A stretch of 64,000 nucleotides of DNA from assembly GCA_002794735.1 (NCBI GenBank), contig NBAZ01000003.1:1674001-1738000 (forward strand). Reading direction: 5' to 3'. The translations under genes and the position numbers were made by a program. Numbering within the stretch: the stretch's first letter is position 1; each line of letters starts with the position of its first letter. The notes under the pieces were generated by a model, which worked only from the letters and a program-made list of their open reading frames with translations, was not told the DNA's origin and made no database searches. This DNA is from Pyrrhoderma lamaoense (lineage: Eukaryota > Basidiomycota > Agaricomycetes > Hymenochaetales > Hymenochaetaceae). Of the stretch, positions 45,217-58,250 are shown piece after piece.

Positions 45217-48200
45217 TCAGAACTTCCAATCAGACTCTACTTCCATGGCCCATGGGACTAAGTGGGTATTGTAAGTTACGGCTCGAAAAACTTTACAACG
45301 AGAATGGCTCACATTTAGTTAAGAGCGTCTTTGAGAAAATTTTCTCTATAGGGACGTCGTGTTCCTTGCACCAAGCAGCGGTGATTCTGAAGTAGGAGTC
45401 AGTCTATCATACTCAACAATTCAAACGCCAGCAACACACCGAGGGTCGAGATAATTGATTTTACTAGAGTACCAATGTTCAATTAGGCATTTAAAACACA
45501 TTTTACCTAACTCACCTAGTCCCGAGCGACACTTCCTTGCCTTCATCACGATCAAGCATTTGTAGTTTATGTGTCTTGATTCTCTCCGACAACTTTGCAA
45601 TCGCTTCTTCAACCTTTTCCACTGGCTTTGCACGCTTTAAAGTGGCCTTCCCGGTTCCTCTCTCCTTTGCTAGACGTTTATATTCATCTTCAATATCGTC
45701 GATTCGTTCCCTCAACTCTGATTCAGGCTTGGGTTTTTCACCATCTGCTTCTAACTTCTCATTATCCTTGGCAAATTTTTTCTTTGCCTTTTCAATCTCT
45801 TTCTCTTTCAGCGACTCTTCATGCTGCTCGATCCAGTCATCATCCAAATCCGATTCGTCTCCCTTATACTCTTTCTTTTTCTTAAACTTGGGATCAAGTT
45901 CAAATAGTACATGGCGCATTTTCATGCGTTCATACTTGATCGCGCGCAACTTTTTTGAAATATCAGTAACATATATGAATAAGTAGTAATCGATTGAGAA
46001 CAAACTTTATCCGTCATTTTTTCCATGGAGGCTGAATGAGTCTTTGGAACAGACCGCTGATGGTTACACAAGATAGCAACGATGCGATTTGCTTTGTTAT
46101 ACGCATTAAGTTTCTCTTGCACAGACGCCCCCCTTGGAGTCAAAAGGTCTAATTGTTGTTGGAATGTGACTGAAGCATTAAAGGTACGGAAAACCTTTGC
46201 AGTCAGCCCTTTCATATACTCTGAAAGGTGCTTATTTAACATGGTAGTCTATAGTAGTCTTACTCATTAGGAGTCATGAAAGGCGAATCTGAATAACTCA
46301 CATTGACACGGTCGAATAGTGCATCCGGGTCCTCCTTCCCGTTTTTGAATATTTTTACATTCTTAGCAATCTGCTCATCAACAACAACTGTTTGCGTGAA
46401 ACGGATGGAGTCCTTTCCCAAGAAATCGAAATGGACCTTGTGAATATCTGGCTCTTCCTTCGTGAGAGTAACATGTTCACAACGCAGCGAACAACAACCA
46501 ACAGTATCAGCCTCATCTTCTCCCTTTTCATTACCAGCACGAAGAGCTAGTTTGTCAATGAAATACATGGCAGTTGCGAGTTGACGATCCTTCATAACTT
46601 TACTACGAAGTTGAACAGTGTAATCTTGGCGAATACGGTCAACGTGGTTCTGTAATTGTACTCCTTGAGACACGAAAACAAAATACATCAACAAACAATA
46701 CCTTTAATTCTCGAGCTTTCTCGAATTTACTCATATCACTCTGACCTTTGAGTGACGAACCCGCTGCAAGGAAAACGTATTTATGGTTGCCATTGATATT
46801 CTCAGTCCAGTTAGCGAGCCAAGTCACAGTTTGGTCATGTATAACATTCTTCCATTTCCCAGGCATATTAGGGACAGGTATTGGTACACCTTCGCCGATA
46901 TTTATTGTAACGTCTTCCGGACGGACACGAAGCTTGAAAAAGAGGTTTTTAGATACAAACTATCTATTGTAGTTGCATTGTTGTAACATACCTTCAGCGA
47001 GCCTTTGCGCGGATGCTCACCACGACCACGGAAAAGACCAGGAGGTTCGACCCTGAAGTTTCCAACTTTCTCTTTTCTCCCGTCAAGTATACAGTACGTG
47101 AATGGCTCCTCAAGTCTGTCTTTTTCAGCTTTCAATGCTTTCTTCTCGGCGGTTGTTAAAGCCTTCTTCTGAGCCTTTAGAACCTCATGATGCTCAAAAA
47201 TAGGTCGAAAATCACATTTTGTAAAGTCGGTGATTTTTGTACCATCGCGCTGCCCAGAAAAATTAATTATTGAGTGTGTTATAGATATGTATTCTTATCT
47301 ACTCACAGGAGGATGTTCTTCAAGAACTTTGAGGAAATCTCTGAAGAAGTTCTTGTTGAATACAGCATCTTGAGCATGTTCCGTTTCAAGCATGACTCCA
47401 TAGAACCCAGCAACCTCCTCTGACTCCGGCGGGAGATCAACGGGTCGACCTACGCGATACGTTAGAATACTAGTATATATAAGAAATACATTTAATTACC
47501 AGAATACTTCATCTTAACATTTGGTGGTAGAGGTTCATACGGAGGAGGGAAAAAGACACCATTGTGGACAAGTGTATTCCACTTGATTGATCCATCCCCG
47601 TTTACATCCTCGGTCTCCCACCACTTGTAAACTTCCTCCTCCTCTTCCTCCTCCTTCTTTGCCTTCCCTCTTTTCTTGGATTGTGTAGAATCTTCCACAT
47701 CAGTACTGTCCTCCTTCTTTGCTCGTGCTCTCTTCTTCTTGGCTACCGGTTTTGTCTCAGTATCTGAATCTACTTTCTTCGTTCGTTTCTTCGGAGTTGC
47801 CAGCGGCTCGCCGTCATCATCAGAATCCTCCTTCTTCACTTTCCCCTTACCCCTAGTTCCGTTCACCTTGGAGATTTTCTTCGGCTTTTCCTTTTTCGGG
47901 GTGTCTTCTTCACTTTCAACAGATTTATCCTCTGACTCCTCCTTCTTGACTTTTTTATTCGGTGGCGCTTTGGGTTTACCATTAGCTTTCCCGTTTCTGG
48001 TTGAGTTTGCTCCTAATGGGGCGTCATCATCTTCATCACTTTCGGGTGCAATTTTCTTCCTGCTTTTCACCGCTCGCTTTACTTTCGACTTATCCGCAAT
48101 AGAAGCTGCAGGAACGGTCGTTGCCGCCACTGCTCCAGGCATAGAAATCATTGTATTACGGTTCTGTGATGAGGCTAGTGGAGTATCGTCGTCGTCGTCA

Positions 48201-48509
48201 TCGCTCGAGTCTGCAACCTTGCGCTTTAATAGGCGCTTTGGGTTTGAGGCGGCTCGGACTTGACGCGTGAGGAAGGTTGAGACTAGAGGAGTCGCGTTCA
48301 TTAGTTGTTGGGGGAGCACGCGTTTAAGCAGAGGACAAGGGACATACAGCAAGTGGCACGTCGTCATCGTCATCATCTTCACTCATAGGTGTGTCTCGAG
48401 ATGTGATGCCGTTTCCATTCGTGTATGCGACGTGTCCATTGGTCATTGAAGAGTGAGACCTTTGACTGAGGGGTACATCATCCGAAAGCGCAGTGAGCTC
48501 GCTGGGCAT
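45217..48509 (-). CDS. TOP1: DNA topoisomerase I (type IB)
   Basis: About ten exons, roughly 870 residues. It relaxes supercoils in nuclear DNA by transient 3'-phosphotyrosine bonds. The N-terminus is long, acidic/Lys-rich and presumably nuclear-targeting (repeated DDDD and KKEE blocks). The core follows: [156 protein letters not shown] and [20 protein letters not shown] coiled-coil linker precedes the active-site Tyr in [18 protein letters not shown]. The C-terminus is completed by a small intron (KTLLTKFPWAM) and ends at 45217. The only frame discrepancy is one base near 48,243 in the disordered N-terminus. Confidence 0.95.
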
Positions 48510-48894
48510 TTTTTTCTCGAAGAACAAAATCCAGAGTGTGACAGCCGTTGTTGAAGAGAGGGTGAGACTAGAAGGAGAAAAAGAGGGAAAGTTGCGAAAA
48601 AGAAATGGGAATTTGTCCTCTACTCGGTTTTATAAGATCACGGAAAATGTTCTGATTTGGTAAAGTCCAAACAACCCGGCCCTAAACATGATAGTCACTA
48701 GTCACATGGTCACTACGTTACCTTTGCATTACCTTCTCCAGTCACGTCACACGCACGGTCCCTTCACTGGCACGAACGCCGACATCGACATTTCAGCTTT
48801 CTAGCGGAATGTAAGCGTCTTTTACGACCATTTTTAGGCTCCTTCTATCTCTCGTCATAGTAATTCATTGCTCACGTACTTCTCAGTGATTGTC
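48510..48894. promoter_or_regulatory. Divergent promoter, TOP1 / NDUFB3
   Basis: 385 bases between the two start codons. The centre has TCACATGGTCAC and TCACGTCACACG at about 48,700-48,760; CACGTCA resembles half of a CRE/ATF site. This is a motif observation only. Confidence 0.45.
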
Positions 48895-49088
48895 ATGTCA
48901 CAGCAACCTCTTTTCCGTGATCCTTGGGCAAAACGTGAAGCTTGGAGGAAACACCCTATTTTCTCAAAGGCAGCCATGTTCAAAAATCTTTTCCCGGTTT
49001 CGGTATAGCTGTCGTAGCCTTCTCGGCTTTTGTAGCCTATGAAAATCTTACGGCAAAAGCCAAACCAAAGGAAGTTGAGCACCACTAG
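48895..49088 (+). CDS. NADH dehydrogenase (complex I) subunit NDUFB3/B12
   Basis: Small single-exon gene of about 64 residues. It matches the B12 accessory subunit: FRDPWAKREAWRKHPIFSKA, MFKNLFPGFGIAVVAFSAFV with the single membrane helix, then YENLTAKAKPKEVEHH. It is a supernumerary subunit in the membrane arm of mitochondrial complex I. One G is missing in TTCCCGG-TTTCGG near 48,997, between FP and GFGIA; without it the frame would stop after 35 codons. In so short and conserved a protein this clearly marks the missing base. Confidence 0.85.
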
Positions 49089-49414
49089 ACGTGTAAGGGG
49101 AATATATGGGTAAATATCATCATCTTGACTTTCAGTTACCCGACATAAAGTAATTACACTATATAGGTACCTACAGAACACATCATTATGTTTTTAACAC
49201 GCTTTATTTTTCCAGTCATCCAGTCATCTCTTGCTTCACACTACAGATAGTCAAATACAATCTATTGAACGCTACTTGGTAAAAGTGCGACCGTGCTTTG
49301 GCTCGCAGTCTTTTTGGATCGTATGTAAAGAATAGTCTAACGCATAATGATGCATCGACGCCAGCTCCTGAGTGCGGCTCTTTCACGTCGGCAGCATTAT
49401 TGATGAATCCTCTG
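49089..49414. other. Convergent 3' region
   Basis: About 330 bases between the convergent NDUFB3 and TRM11 stops; 3' untranslated sequence only. The GC-richer patch at 49,280-49,390 shows no frame of note. Confidence 0.4.
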
Positions 49415-51520
49415 TTATCTCGCTAAACTTATTCCTCCCTCATCCTCTTTTCGGAATCCTCTAAAGTACTTCTCCCTAAAATCCTTGTGCGCAGGCTCCC
49501 TTTCACCGATACTTTGTTCTGTTTGCGATGTCGCATTTTCAAATGGAGACTCGTATTCTTCGAGAGTTATCTTCTTAATTGTGATGAGCTAACATTTCAT
49601 AACCGAAACTTGAGCGCATGCTCCTATCATTCTTTGAACTCATCCATTTCACTCACCCTTCTTCCCCACGATCCAAAATCTTGAACTGAATTTGCCACAA
49701 TTACCATTCCAGGACAAAGCAGAGCCTGTACATCTACTTCTTCATATTCGTCTGTGACTGTAGGCAGGAAAAACACCAGTCTACCTGCCGGTCGTAACAA
49801 ATATCGTGCAAATCTCACAAGGTCTGAAACTAATGCAGACAACTCGTAAGGCTGAGTTGGTGGAACAAAATCAATCAATCTAAAATTTTGTAATTAAAGG
49901 TGATGGATGTGAGAAATGAGGTGAGATAGTCAGAGGAACACGTATTAAGATGAGATCACACACGCTTTTTTCTGTGCTTCTTCATATTCTGGTCTTCTGT
50001 CACGATTGATTCTCTTGTCGCGAGGCTTACGACCAAGTCGTTTGGCACCCGCTCGCACCCCATCTTATATTGGTTTTTCAAAATCAGAACGCGAAAAGAA
50101 GAGTAGATGACTATTTTCATACATGGAGGATCGGTGACAATCGCATCGAACAGACCTCCAACGCGTAGTGGGTTATTTGTAACGTCAAAGGTACACAAAT
50201 CAATTATTCGAGGTGCCACGCCGTACTGCGAAGCAGAACGCAGAATTCCGGGTTCATGATCTGCATGAATATTTGGTTTGAGTAAAAGACTAGAGCGATT
50301 TCTTGCGAAATAAATGGAACATCACCTGTTCCTTTCCCTCTCATTTGCCGACCATCGATATCTGAACCAAAAACGAATGCTCCAAAGTGAGCTGTGGTCT
50401 AGAATCCCATAAATCAAATTATTGTGCTGAGTGGGCGTCATAAATAACCGTTCTCAACACATACGTATGCCAGGCTCCCTGTGCCCATAAAAGGATCGTA
50501 TATAAATTTTCCCGGAGAGGCCTCGAGTTGTACATTCATAACAGTCAGTTTCAGATAGAATACCAGAGATGCATCCTATATATAAACTCACAAGTGTCTG
50601 GTTCGCCATCAACAAGGAAATTTCTGCTTCCATACTTGTATTCCCGAAATACTTTCTTTTCTTCACATCGAAAGTTTTTACTAAAGCTCTGGCACTTCCT
50701 TCGGTGATCTACAGACGGATATGGGTTTAGGAGGAAGAGGATGTGAGGAAAGTAGGGAAACGGTAGGATGGAGAAGAACGCACCAACCTCCCGAAGTAAA
50801 CTTGCAAGAACTGTCCATCGCCTTCATCTCTACTTCGGACCGTCGCAGTGCCACGATTAGGGTCTGGCATGTATGTAAAAATTGAGGGAAGGTGGAGATT
50901 CTTAGTTACATGAAAACTGTATACTTAGGTAAATATAGTTTTATGCATACATTCTTCAGTTACCACTAAATGACATTCAGGAGTTTTCAAGTCCACAATT
51001 CCTTAAAATCCATGAATTCGAAGCCTTCGACTATATCTTGGACACGTCGAAAAGGTATGGAATGATTATACGCATTCACAGTAATCCGGAACGAAGTATC
51101 AGCAACATGCCGTTCCCATAATGCTGCATTCTGAAGTGTTTGTTCATGTAAACTGTCGTAGTTTTTTCCAGTAGCATAGTATTCATAGATAGCTCTAGAT
51201 AGAGGCCAATAGATTAGTCCACCAAGTCCAGGTCAAGGACAGTAAATCTGATGCACTTGAGCTTACTTTACAAGTATACACCTCTCTGCAAGTCTAAGTG
51301 CATGCTCATCTTCTTCAAAGTCCATTACCCAGAACGGTCTATTCGGGTCCCAGTCTTCTATTATTCCGTCCGGAAACACATCGGATGGTGGTTTTATAAG
51401 CTGGAAGTTGAAAAGCTCCGCAATGGATTGTAACTCAGGTAGTCTGAATTCGGCATGTGCTTGAGCGAAGTGCACGATCCGTCGAACTGGCATTTTGTTC
51501 AGTTTGTCCTCGCCTTTCAT
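49415..51520 (-). CDS. TRM11: tRNA (guanine-10-N2) methyltransferase catalytic subunit Trm11
   Basis: About nine exons, roughly 500 residues. It methylates N2 of G10 in tRNAs, together with Trm112. The N-terminal THUMP-like region begins RRIVHFAQAHAEFRLPELQS and continues FEFMDFKGIVDLKTPECHLV. The Rossmann methyltransferase core follows: FGNTSMEAEISLLMANQTL, the SAM-binding motif YDPFMGTGSLAY, FGSDIDGRQMRGKG, and the catalytic DPPYGVRAG motif. Then come VSDLVRFARYLLRPAGRLVF, FGSWGRRLITIKKI and a last exon ending FREKYFRGFRKE. The end at 49415 requires one intron after GRR; reading through that donor instead gives a premature stop. One base is missing near 51,001, between DFKG and IVDLKTPE. 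It is divergent from the SWIM protein gene. Confidence 0.92.
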
Positions 51521-51803
51521 TGATGTCTTCTTCCTTTTTGGTCTAAGCTGTATTCTATGCCTTGTAGCGAGGCAACAAATTCGATCTAATATAATGAGAA
51601 GGTTTTTAAGCTGGTTCTACTAAATTTAGCAGATGATTGATATCCTCCATATTGCTTTGTCATACGGTGCTTTCCGAAATGCAGATGCAAGACTACTTCA
51701 GTAACTTCTTAGTAACTACAGCCGTGTATATTTCGCACTTCTGAACACATGTTTCACATGTAACACGATTCAACACCAACCGAGTACCAAACTCATAGAA
51801 AGT
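51521..51803. promoter_or_regulatory. Divergent promoter, TRM11 / SWIM protein
   Basis: 283 bases between the two start codons, so both promoters share it. AT-rich with no distinct motif that I can name. Confidence 0.45.
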
Positions 51804-52451
51804 ATGCCCATATGGGACTCGTATAATCTATTAAATACTATTCTCGATGAAATTAACGTAGACTGTCACGAACGTAGGTGACTCTCAACTGACGCACTCG
51901 CAATTAACTTTTTTATATTGATTGAAAACCAAATTCAAAAATTGCCTTTTCATCAAAGTCTCTGATGAGGATATACAAAGGCTACAACACATATCTCCAG
52001 AGAAAACTCTTATGGCAGCCCTAGACATTATCGATCACGAGTCTGGTTTGTTTCCGTATTGAGCTTTCTCCTGAATTATGTTTTAAAAGTTGTTTCTCAA
52101 GTCATACATCTGAAGGCTCCTTGGGGAAGGGACTTTTACGAAGTTCATGGGAGCACATCAACCTATGCAGTCCAAATAGACCTCCCACAGTACCTACCAG
52201 TATACTGCAGTTGTCCTGCTTTTTCATATTCTGTCTTGCTCAAGGAGGACGCTCTTCTGGTTCGAGATCCATGAAATCTTATCACCTATCTCCCTCGTAC
52301 TAACTCACATATTAACCTTCGCTTCATGGGGGGGGGGGGACTGTAGTGCAAACACGTGCTCGCTGTGAAGATTGCCACACGTCTTGGGAAATGTTTAACA
52401 AGGAATGTGACTGAAGAAGACATTGCGGCTTCAAGTCATGTAACAATGTGA
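51804..52451 (+). CDS. SWIM zinc-finger protein (Sws1/ZSWIM7-like)
   Basis: Four exons (51804-51873, 51959-52045, 52102-52259, 52347-52451) join in phase to 139 residues, with no frame break. The order is an N-terminal helical part (NLLNTILDEINVDCHELSDE, LQHISPEKTLMAALDIIDHE), then VIHLKAPWGRDFYEVHGS and the SWIM motif: CSCPAF then CKHVLAVKIA (CxC...CxH zinc ligands). The tail is RLGKCLTRNVTEEDI. Size and layout match Sws1/ZSWIM7, the SWIM partner in Shu-type complexes that promote Rad51-dependent recombination. That role is inferred from family resemblance. The third intron ends with a run of 12 G residues just before the acceptor. It is divergent from TRM11. Confidence 0.85.
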
Positions 52452-52641
52452 AAATCAATGCTTTTTGGGACCGCTTTGGAGCATACCATAGAAAGCCCTG
52501 AGATGCAAGAATACGGTGTACATTTATAAGATCAGGACACGTTCCTACATATCCTTCCTTTTTCTACTACGTTACAATCTACATAAAGAGGCCCTCATCT
52601 TCACAGAAAGCATCGGTCCATATAGTTCTCGGCTAGGAAAG

Positions 52642-54840
52642 CTAAGTAGAACAAAGCGGCTCTCCACGCATGGCCTGCTCAAAGAACTGTGATGCCGCCT
52701 GACCCTTTGCAAGTCCAACAGCGGTATTGTTATATGCGGGAACCTCATGCCCTGAAGCGAACACCCGTATGTATGAAAATGTACCCGCATTCTTGAATAA
52801 CCCTGCTGATTTTCCATCTACGGTATAGTTAGTGAAACTTTGCGCAGCAAATTCCGATGAGAATTCGGTTTGGAGGTTGTTCACCTGAAACGAAGTATAG
52901 AATTAATACAGAAGTTCAAAACGAATCGTAAACTATCTTAGTCAACGAACCATCGCCTCAAATCCCATATAGTTGCAGATATAATCTGCGTCACCGTCAT
53001 ATATCACTGTGCGAACCTGCGGAAAAGTACTAGACATATTTTGAATAAAGTATAGTAACAGGAATGACGTACCCCAGCATTTACGACAGCAGCAAGATCA
53101 GGGGCCGAATCATGCATCCAGTCACCCGTAGCGGCGAAGTTGCTGTAAACATCGAGGTTTGTTTCCTGCCAGGTTGACTCAGCTCCGATGATTGACCTAT
53201 CCGACAATTATTAAGTGATAAACAAGTGTCAAAAAAATGTAAAGTTAGCCACGCATACATCAATGTAGTGTTCGTTAGATAGTTTGTGATGTCTGGGGGA
53301 TATGGGTCGTCAGATGACGCCCGGACGTCATAAACATCAACATTTCCCGCTAATGGACTAAGGATATTGTCATTGCAGAATGACTGAGCGCGAGAACAGG
53401 TACGCGTCGAACCCGTTTCATAACAGGAGGTTATCTATATTATATTCATGGTTGAATTACATTTATCACGCAACAATATCCTGGCAAGGCATACCTGATC
53501 TAAACACCCTCCAGATTCATAAAGAGAGTTGTTTGCACGCTCTATGACACTGTCCGAAACGATTTGACGGTAAGGGTTGGACTTAGCATATACCGCATAT
53601 TGGGGATATTGGTGTAATGGATCCGTAAGCCCATTTCCAATACCCAAGTTAGTCAGATTCAAGATTGTGCCGCTAATGGTACCATTTTTGATAGCTTCAT
53701 TCTGTTGAAGGAAGTAATGTGCAAAGGTTGGGCCATAATGACCTCCATATCTATGTTCATATTATTGTTGGAGCTTCAATTTTCCAGATCAGCCCAAGGA
53801 TAGTTGCTTACGATTCTGTCCACAAGGCAAAGTTGTTTTGTGCCAGATGGGAGAAGGTAGGGTTTGAAAGGAATATCTGCAGCATATTCCACAAAGCTTC
53901 AGCGGCTTCTACTGAGGTGCCGACATCCAATGTCCCATGAGAGTAACCGACTCCAACTTGGACAGCATATTGAACAATCAACATGTATTATGCTGATAGA
54001 AGGACATACCAGGTTGATCAATAAATAACCTATCAGAGTTTGGAAATCTTTCTCAGTTATCAGATGGGATTATATAAGACAGTCCATACATACATATTGG
54101 CATTATTGTTCCATGAATACGGATTCAAAGAAACAGTGGCTTCATCTTCGTTGATACGACATGGCTAGGAAGAATCGATCAGATACAAGCCGAACAACCG
54201 ACACATGTTACAGATGCTAGCTTACTCCATTCTCTTGAAAAAGACCAATCATTGATGATGATCCAGGCTAAAAATAAATTTGAACAAAAAAATACAAACA
54301 AGATAAAACAAAATTTATAAGAGAAAAGATTCAATGCTTACTCCACCATTGAGCCATATTGAGAAAGGTGCTGTAGCAGGGTTGTTTCTAGACTCAAAGA
54401 ACCACCACCTGTCACCATCAAGAACGTAAGTTTATTAGATAACATCAAGTGATGGACGCTCTCAAATTACGAGTGTAAATCAATCAAATTCTCTACTTAC
54501 CACAAACTTTGATTTTTTGCTAAGTCTGCATATCCCGAGGCTTGATAAATACCCGGAGTAGTCTCTACAAAATACCCCCAGCTTAGTACCAAAGACAGAG
54601 AAACGGCAGTAGACAGAACCGTGTCATACCACAAATACCCGAATTCTCGATGAATCGCAGTGTGCCCGCAACCGGTGACCCAGAGACTTGAGCAATAGCC
54701 TCTTTGAACGCCGGGGTTGGGACTTTACTCGCACTTGTTGTTGGCACACCACCGTATATACCCTCCACTTGAGGTACTTGTCTGGCCGAGGCTAGTAATC
54801 CCAGTGAGCTGAAGGCACCAAGACTACGTAGCAGAATCAT
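52642..54840 (-). CDS. Secreted or vacuolar serine carboxypeptidase (family S10)
   Basis: About eleven exons, roughly 520 residues, no frame break. Signal peptide ([19 protein letters not shown]), a short pro-region, then the S10 fold. Landmarks are [20 protein letters not shown] with [32 protein letters not shown], the catalytic Ser in [13 protein letters not shown] (family consensus GES; here TES), [20 protein letters not shown], the catalytic Asp in [19 protein letters not shown] and the catalytic His in [11 protein letters not shown]. It removes C-terminal residues from peptides at acid pH in the vacuole or outside the cell. Several N-glycosylation sequons (NNS, NYT, NNT) are visible. No GPI or ER-retention signal. 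Confidence 0.93.
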
Positions 54841-55811
54841 ATTGGACGAGGGTAAGCCTCTTCGTTAATATGATCTTTTATACTTTTCGGGACAGGATGC
54901 TTGAAAGGACGAAAGTAGGAAAGGACCCAAAAATGGGTTGAGATGAGGGGATGGCGTTGAGGAAGCGAGCGTTAAACCCAACCTTTCCAGCATTCTTTTC
55001 TTATCCTCTTCCCCTTATATATCTCAAATCCTGCCCCAGCACATGTGAGATCACTCGATCTGACCGGCACTAGAGAATGATAGAAAGCCTTGAGGAGAGC
55101 CAGGCGGTGATGTATGTAGTGGACTCCGTCCTATAGTTGCTAACAAACTTCCGGACCCGCGCGGAAATGGATATTCTCACTGTACGAAGTCATCTGGGTC
55201 ATCGTAGTCCTCGTGCTAGCAGCAACACTCACATATGGTCTACTGAACTCGTGGAGCACTATATTTAGCATTTGGATTCAATCAATACAAGAACTGACAG
55301 ATGCATGCTATACAATCGTATACAATCATCACATAGAATGTAGTCACATTGGTCCGATAGAGATGAGTAAAGCGGCACATGTGGAAAGAAGTAAGCGATA
55401 GGGAGGGACTTCCGAGGAAGCATCTCTTTATCACGGTAAATATTCGTCACCATTTGCTCTTTGCCGCGATAGTTGACGTTTTTCCGATCAGACCGAGTCC
55501 AAGTCATCCAAATCACCTACTTTCTGAAGGCTCTACACACTGTTCTGAAGATTTTTTTTTTCAGACTGTTAATTATACATATAACCAAAATCAGTAAGCG
55601 ACAAATGAAGAATACGATCACTGAAGTAAACAAAAATAGGACAATCAAATCATCACATCAAAGCAAACTACTTGAAAGCAAATAAAAATCAAAAAGGAGC
55701 AAAAGTACAATTACTTCGGTTTCTATATATATGGTTGGTAGCTAGATACTTGTATAGATTATTAACAATCACAAACATATCTTATAATAGGCTTTTAGAC
55801 GATATTCATGT
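54841..55811. other. Intergenic stretch, no gene seen
   Basis: 5' flank of the carboxypeptidase gene (a CT-rich patch and TATATA near 55,000-55,025 on the plus strand, possibly its promoter) and the 3' flank of the zinc-finger gene. Short frames on both strands lack motifs. Confidence 0.45.
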
Positions 55812-58250
55812 TTAAGTTCCGCGATCCGAAATCCGCCATTCCAATAAATCAGCATAATTCTCAATTTCCTTAACGAGGGTCTTTAACTCGGCTCGAGTAG
55901 GAGGAGCCTGCCCACCATCGTCCTTTACACGTTTCGCCTTTGTATCCTTTGAATCAAGGTCCTCAATAGACGTCAACCATTTTGCTAGTTGTCGAATTTC
56001 GGTAGGCTCAAAGAACCCCCACCATTGTTGTTTGTGGGCTTGTTGTTTTTTGGAACTGCTTTTAGAGGAGCCCTTGCGTGTCTCATCTAACGCGTCTCCA
56101 TCCACTCCCCAAACTGCTAAGAACCATCCCCATTTCCTTAGTCTCGATCGCTCCTCTTCGTTTGGAGCTTTGACTTTATGGCGTCTGTCGGCTGAGCGAC
56201 GAGCGGAGGAAGCATAGTAGATTCGTCCTGTGAATCTCTACCAGCGGCTTAAATCGAGGTGCCCCACTCTGTAAGCCTAATTCACGACTGTGATCTAAAT
56301 CAGCCAGTACAGACTTGTGAATAGCATAGGCCTCTCGATATGCCTTTTCTTTTTCAGGATTCTTAGTTTTTGCCTTTCCTTTCCCTTGCTTTGGTCCCTC
56401 ATTTTCCTTTTCCGTCCCTTCCCTTTGTAGTTATCCTTCTTCCCTACTTCCTCTTCCCCTTCATCATTCTCTCTCCACCCGAGTGCAGAACGCTTTTCAG
56501 CCCAGAGCGAATTTTCTTTTCGGACCTCTGCGTAGTAAGTCCGATTCGCTTCTTGGCCATCCGAGATTCCGTCTGAAAGTTCTCTATGGACGGATGGTCC
56601 TTGTAAAGCGTTCTCACACAGTGCAAGGAGAATAGGTAAAAACTGGATGGCATGGGTAACACCATTGTCAATCCGACGAGCTGACTCTCCTGCTTTTTCT
56701 TCTGTCGGAAGAGCAGGTTTATGCGCGGATAAGCGAGATGAGCTTCGAGTAGCTTGTTGTTGGGGCTGCATCTCAGAGCCTTCAGACTCGTCATCAGACT
56801 CTTCAGTATCCGAAGGAGCCTGAGCAGGATCTGGAAGGGGAACAGTGAAAAAATCCACTGGAAGTTGCTCACGTAACGTAGAAAGGCTGTCCCATACTAC
56901 AGACGGATGAACTCTTGAGCCAGTCATGCTCCTGATGGAGTCTCTTATTGTTCTCTTATGTTCTTGGTCCGCATCAGCGGCAATCAGCTCAAGCAGATTT
57001 TGGATCAGGGCTTTGCAGCAGATGCGACTGAGGCCTGAGAATTCGTCTAGCTCTTCTAGACGGGCATCCGATATCTTCATAATCGGTGAAAATCGCAGAA
57101 TGAATTCACGAAGCTAAGTGAATAAAAGATGTGTCAATCCCGTGCACACTTGAACTCGCGTTGGGATACATACATAAAGGCGATCCTCTATTTCGGTGAA
57201 ATCGAGAGCCGTTGGGACAGCAGTCCATTTGGGTCCACTAATCGCTTTCTTTGGTTGCCGTGGACGGCTGTCCTTCTGAAGCTTTTTGGGCGGGTTTGAT
57301 ACAGTCGTTTCAGGCTTACAGTCCATGAATTTGACTAATCGTAGTTTCTTAAACGACTGGGTAGCTCTGGTATAATCGACACTTCAGTCACACATCAAAA
57401 AGTAGATAAGAAACCAATCACAATTTTGGAGTTACTTGCTCCTTCAATTTTCGCATTTGCTACAAATGCATATTTTCATGCACTTGGGGCAACTGCAGTA
57501 AGGAAATAAGAATTTGCGCCTAATGGATATGGTAGTTCACTTACGTCCATTCATAGATTGGATGCGAAGTGTTGCATTTCTTAAGAATCGACTCGTTCAT
57601 TCCATATCGATTCTTAAGGCACCTCTTGCAATATTTAGCCTTTCTGCGAGCGTGGGTTTGTGCGCTACAGTCTAATCCATCTATCACGAAAGATGTGAGA
57701 CAATCAGTAAGAGTCAGATGATAAGTATCTTACCACTATGTGCAAATCTCCTAGAGCACTGATGACATGGAAATGTGTCTCTTTCCGAAGTTTCAGCATT
57801 GCTCCCAGAAGCAGACGAGTTGGCATCCAGTCTACGTTTCTTATTTGGTGCTTCTCTAGTACTATTTGCATTCCAGGCTTTAGATGATAATGGGCTTCCA
57901 TGACCCTTACCAGAGGATCTCTTTAAGAGTTGTCGTTTACTTGTTGGAGATGGTACTTCGACAAAGACTTGGTGGTGGGGTGTCGTTGAGCCATTACGGG
58001 ATCTATTTGAGACGGGGTTTTCTTGAGATGAAACCTTCGGAGAAGGGATCAGGACACACATATCCCGCTTTCTTTTCCCAAGTCGAGCCACTGATGTTTG
58101 AGGAGATTGTGGACGCATGTCTATTTCTATATCCTTCGATGCTTGAGAACGATGGACGCTTGTTGGAGAGATATTATATGATGTTTGAATAGATAATTCT
58201 TTGTCAAGATTTTGAGATGAAGTCCTTGACGATGAGGCTAGAGATGTCAT
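55812..58250 (-). CDS. zf-4CXXC_R1 zinc-finger nuclear protein
   Basis: Four exons; about 730 residues once frame discrepancies are bridged. The N-terminus is Ser-rich with basic patches (KRKRD, NKKRRLD). A zinc-binding domain of the zf-4CXXC_R1 type follows: FPCHQCSRRF, KYCKRCLKNRYG, EWTCPKCMKICICSKC. The domain was first described in the monoamine-oxidase-A repressor R1 and is found in chromatin or transcription regulators. After the linker, a conserved fungal region WTAVPTALDFTEIEDRLYVL runs into LREFILRFSPIMKISDARLE and SRICCKALIQNLLELIA, then acidic and Lys-rich tracts, and a C-terminal part (YYASSARRSADRRHK, KWGWFLAVWGVDGD, QWWGFFEPTEIRQLAKWL). Frame discrepancies lie near 57,452 (inside the Cys domain), 56,380 and 56,235 (about two bases). 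A chromatin-associated role is inferred. Confidence 0.75.
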
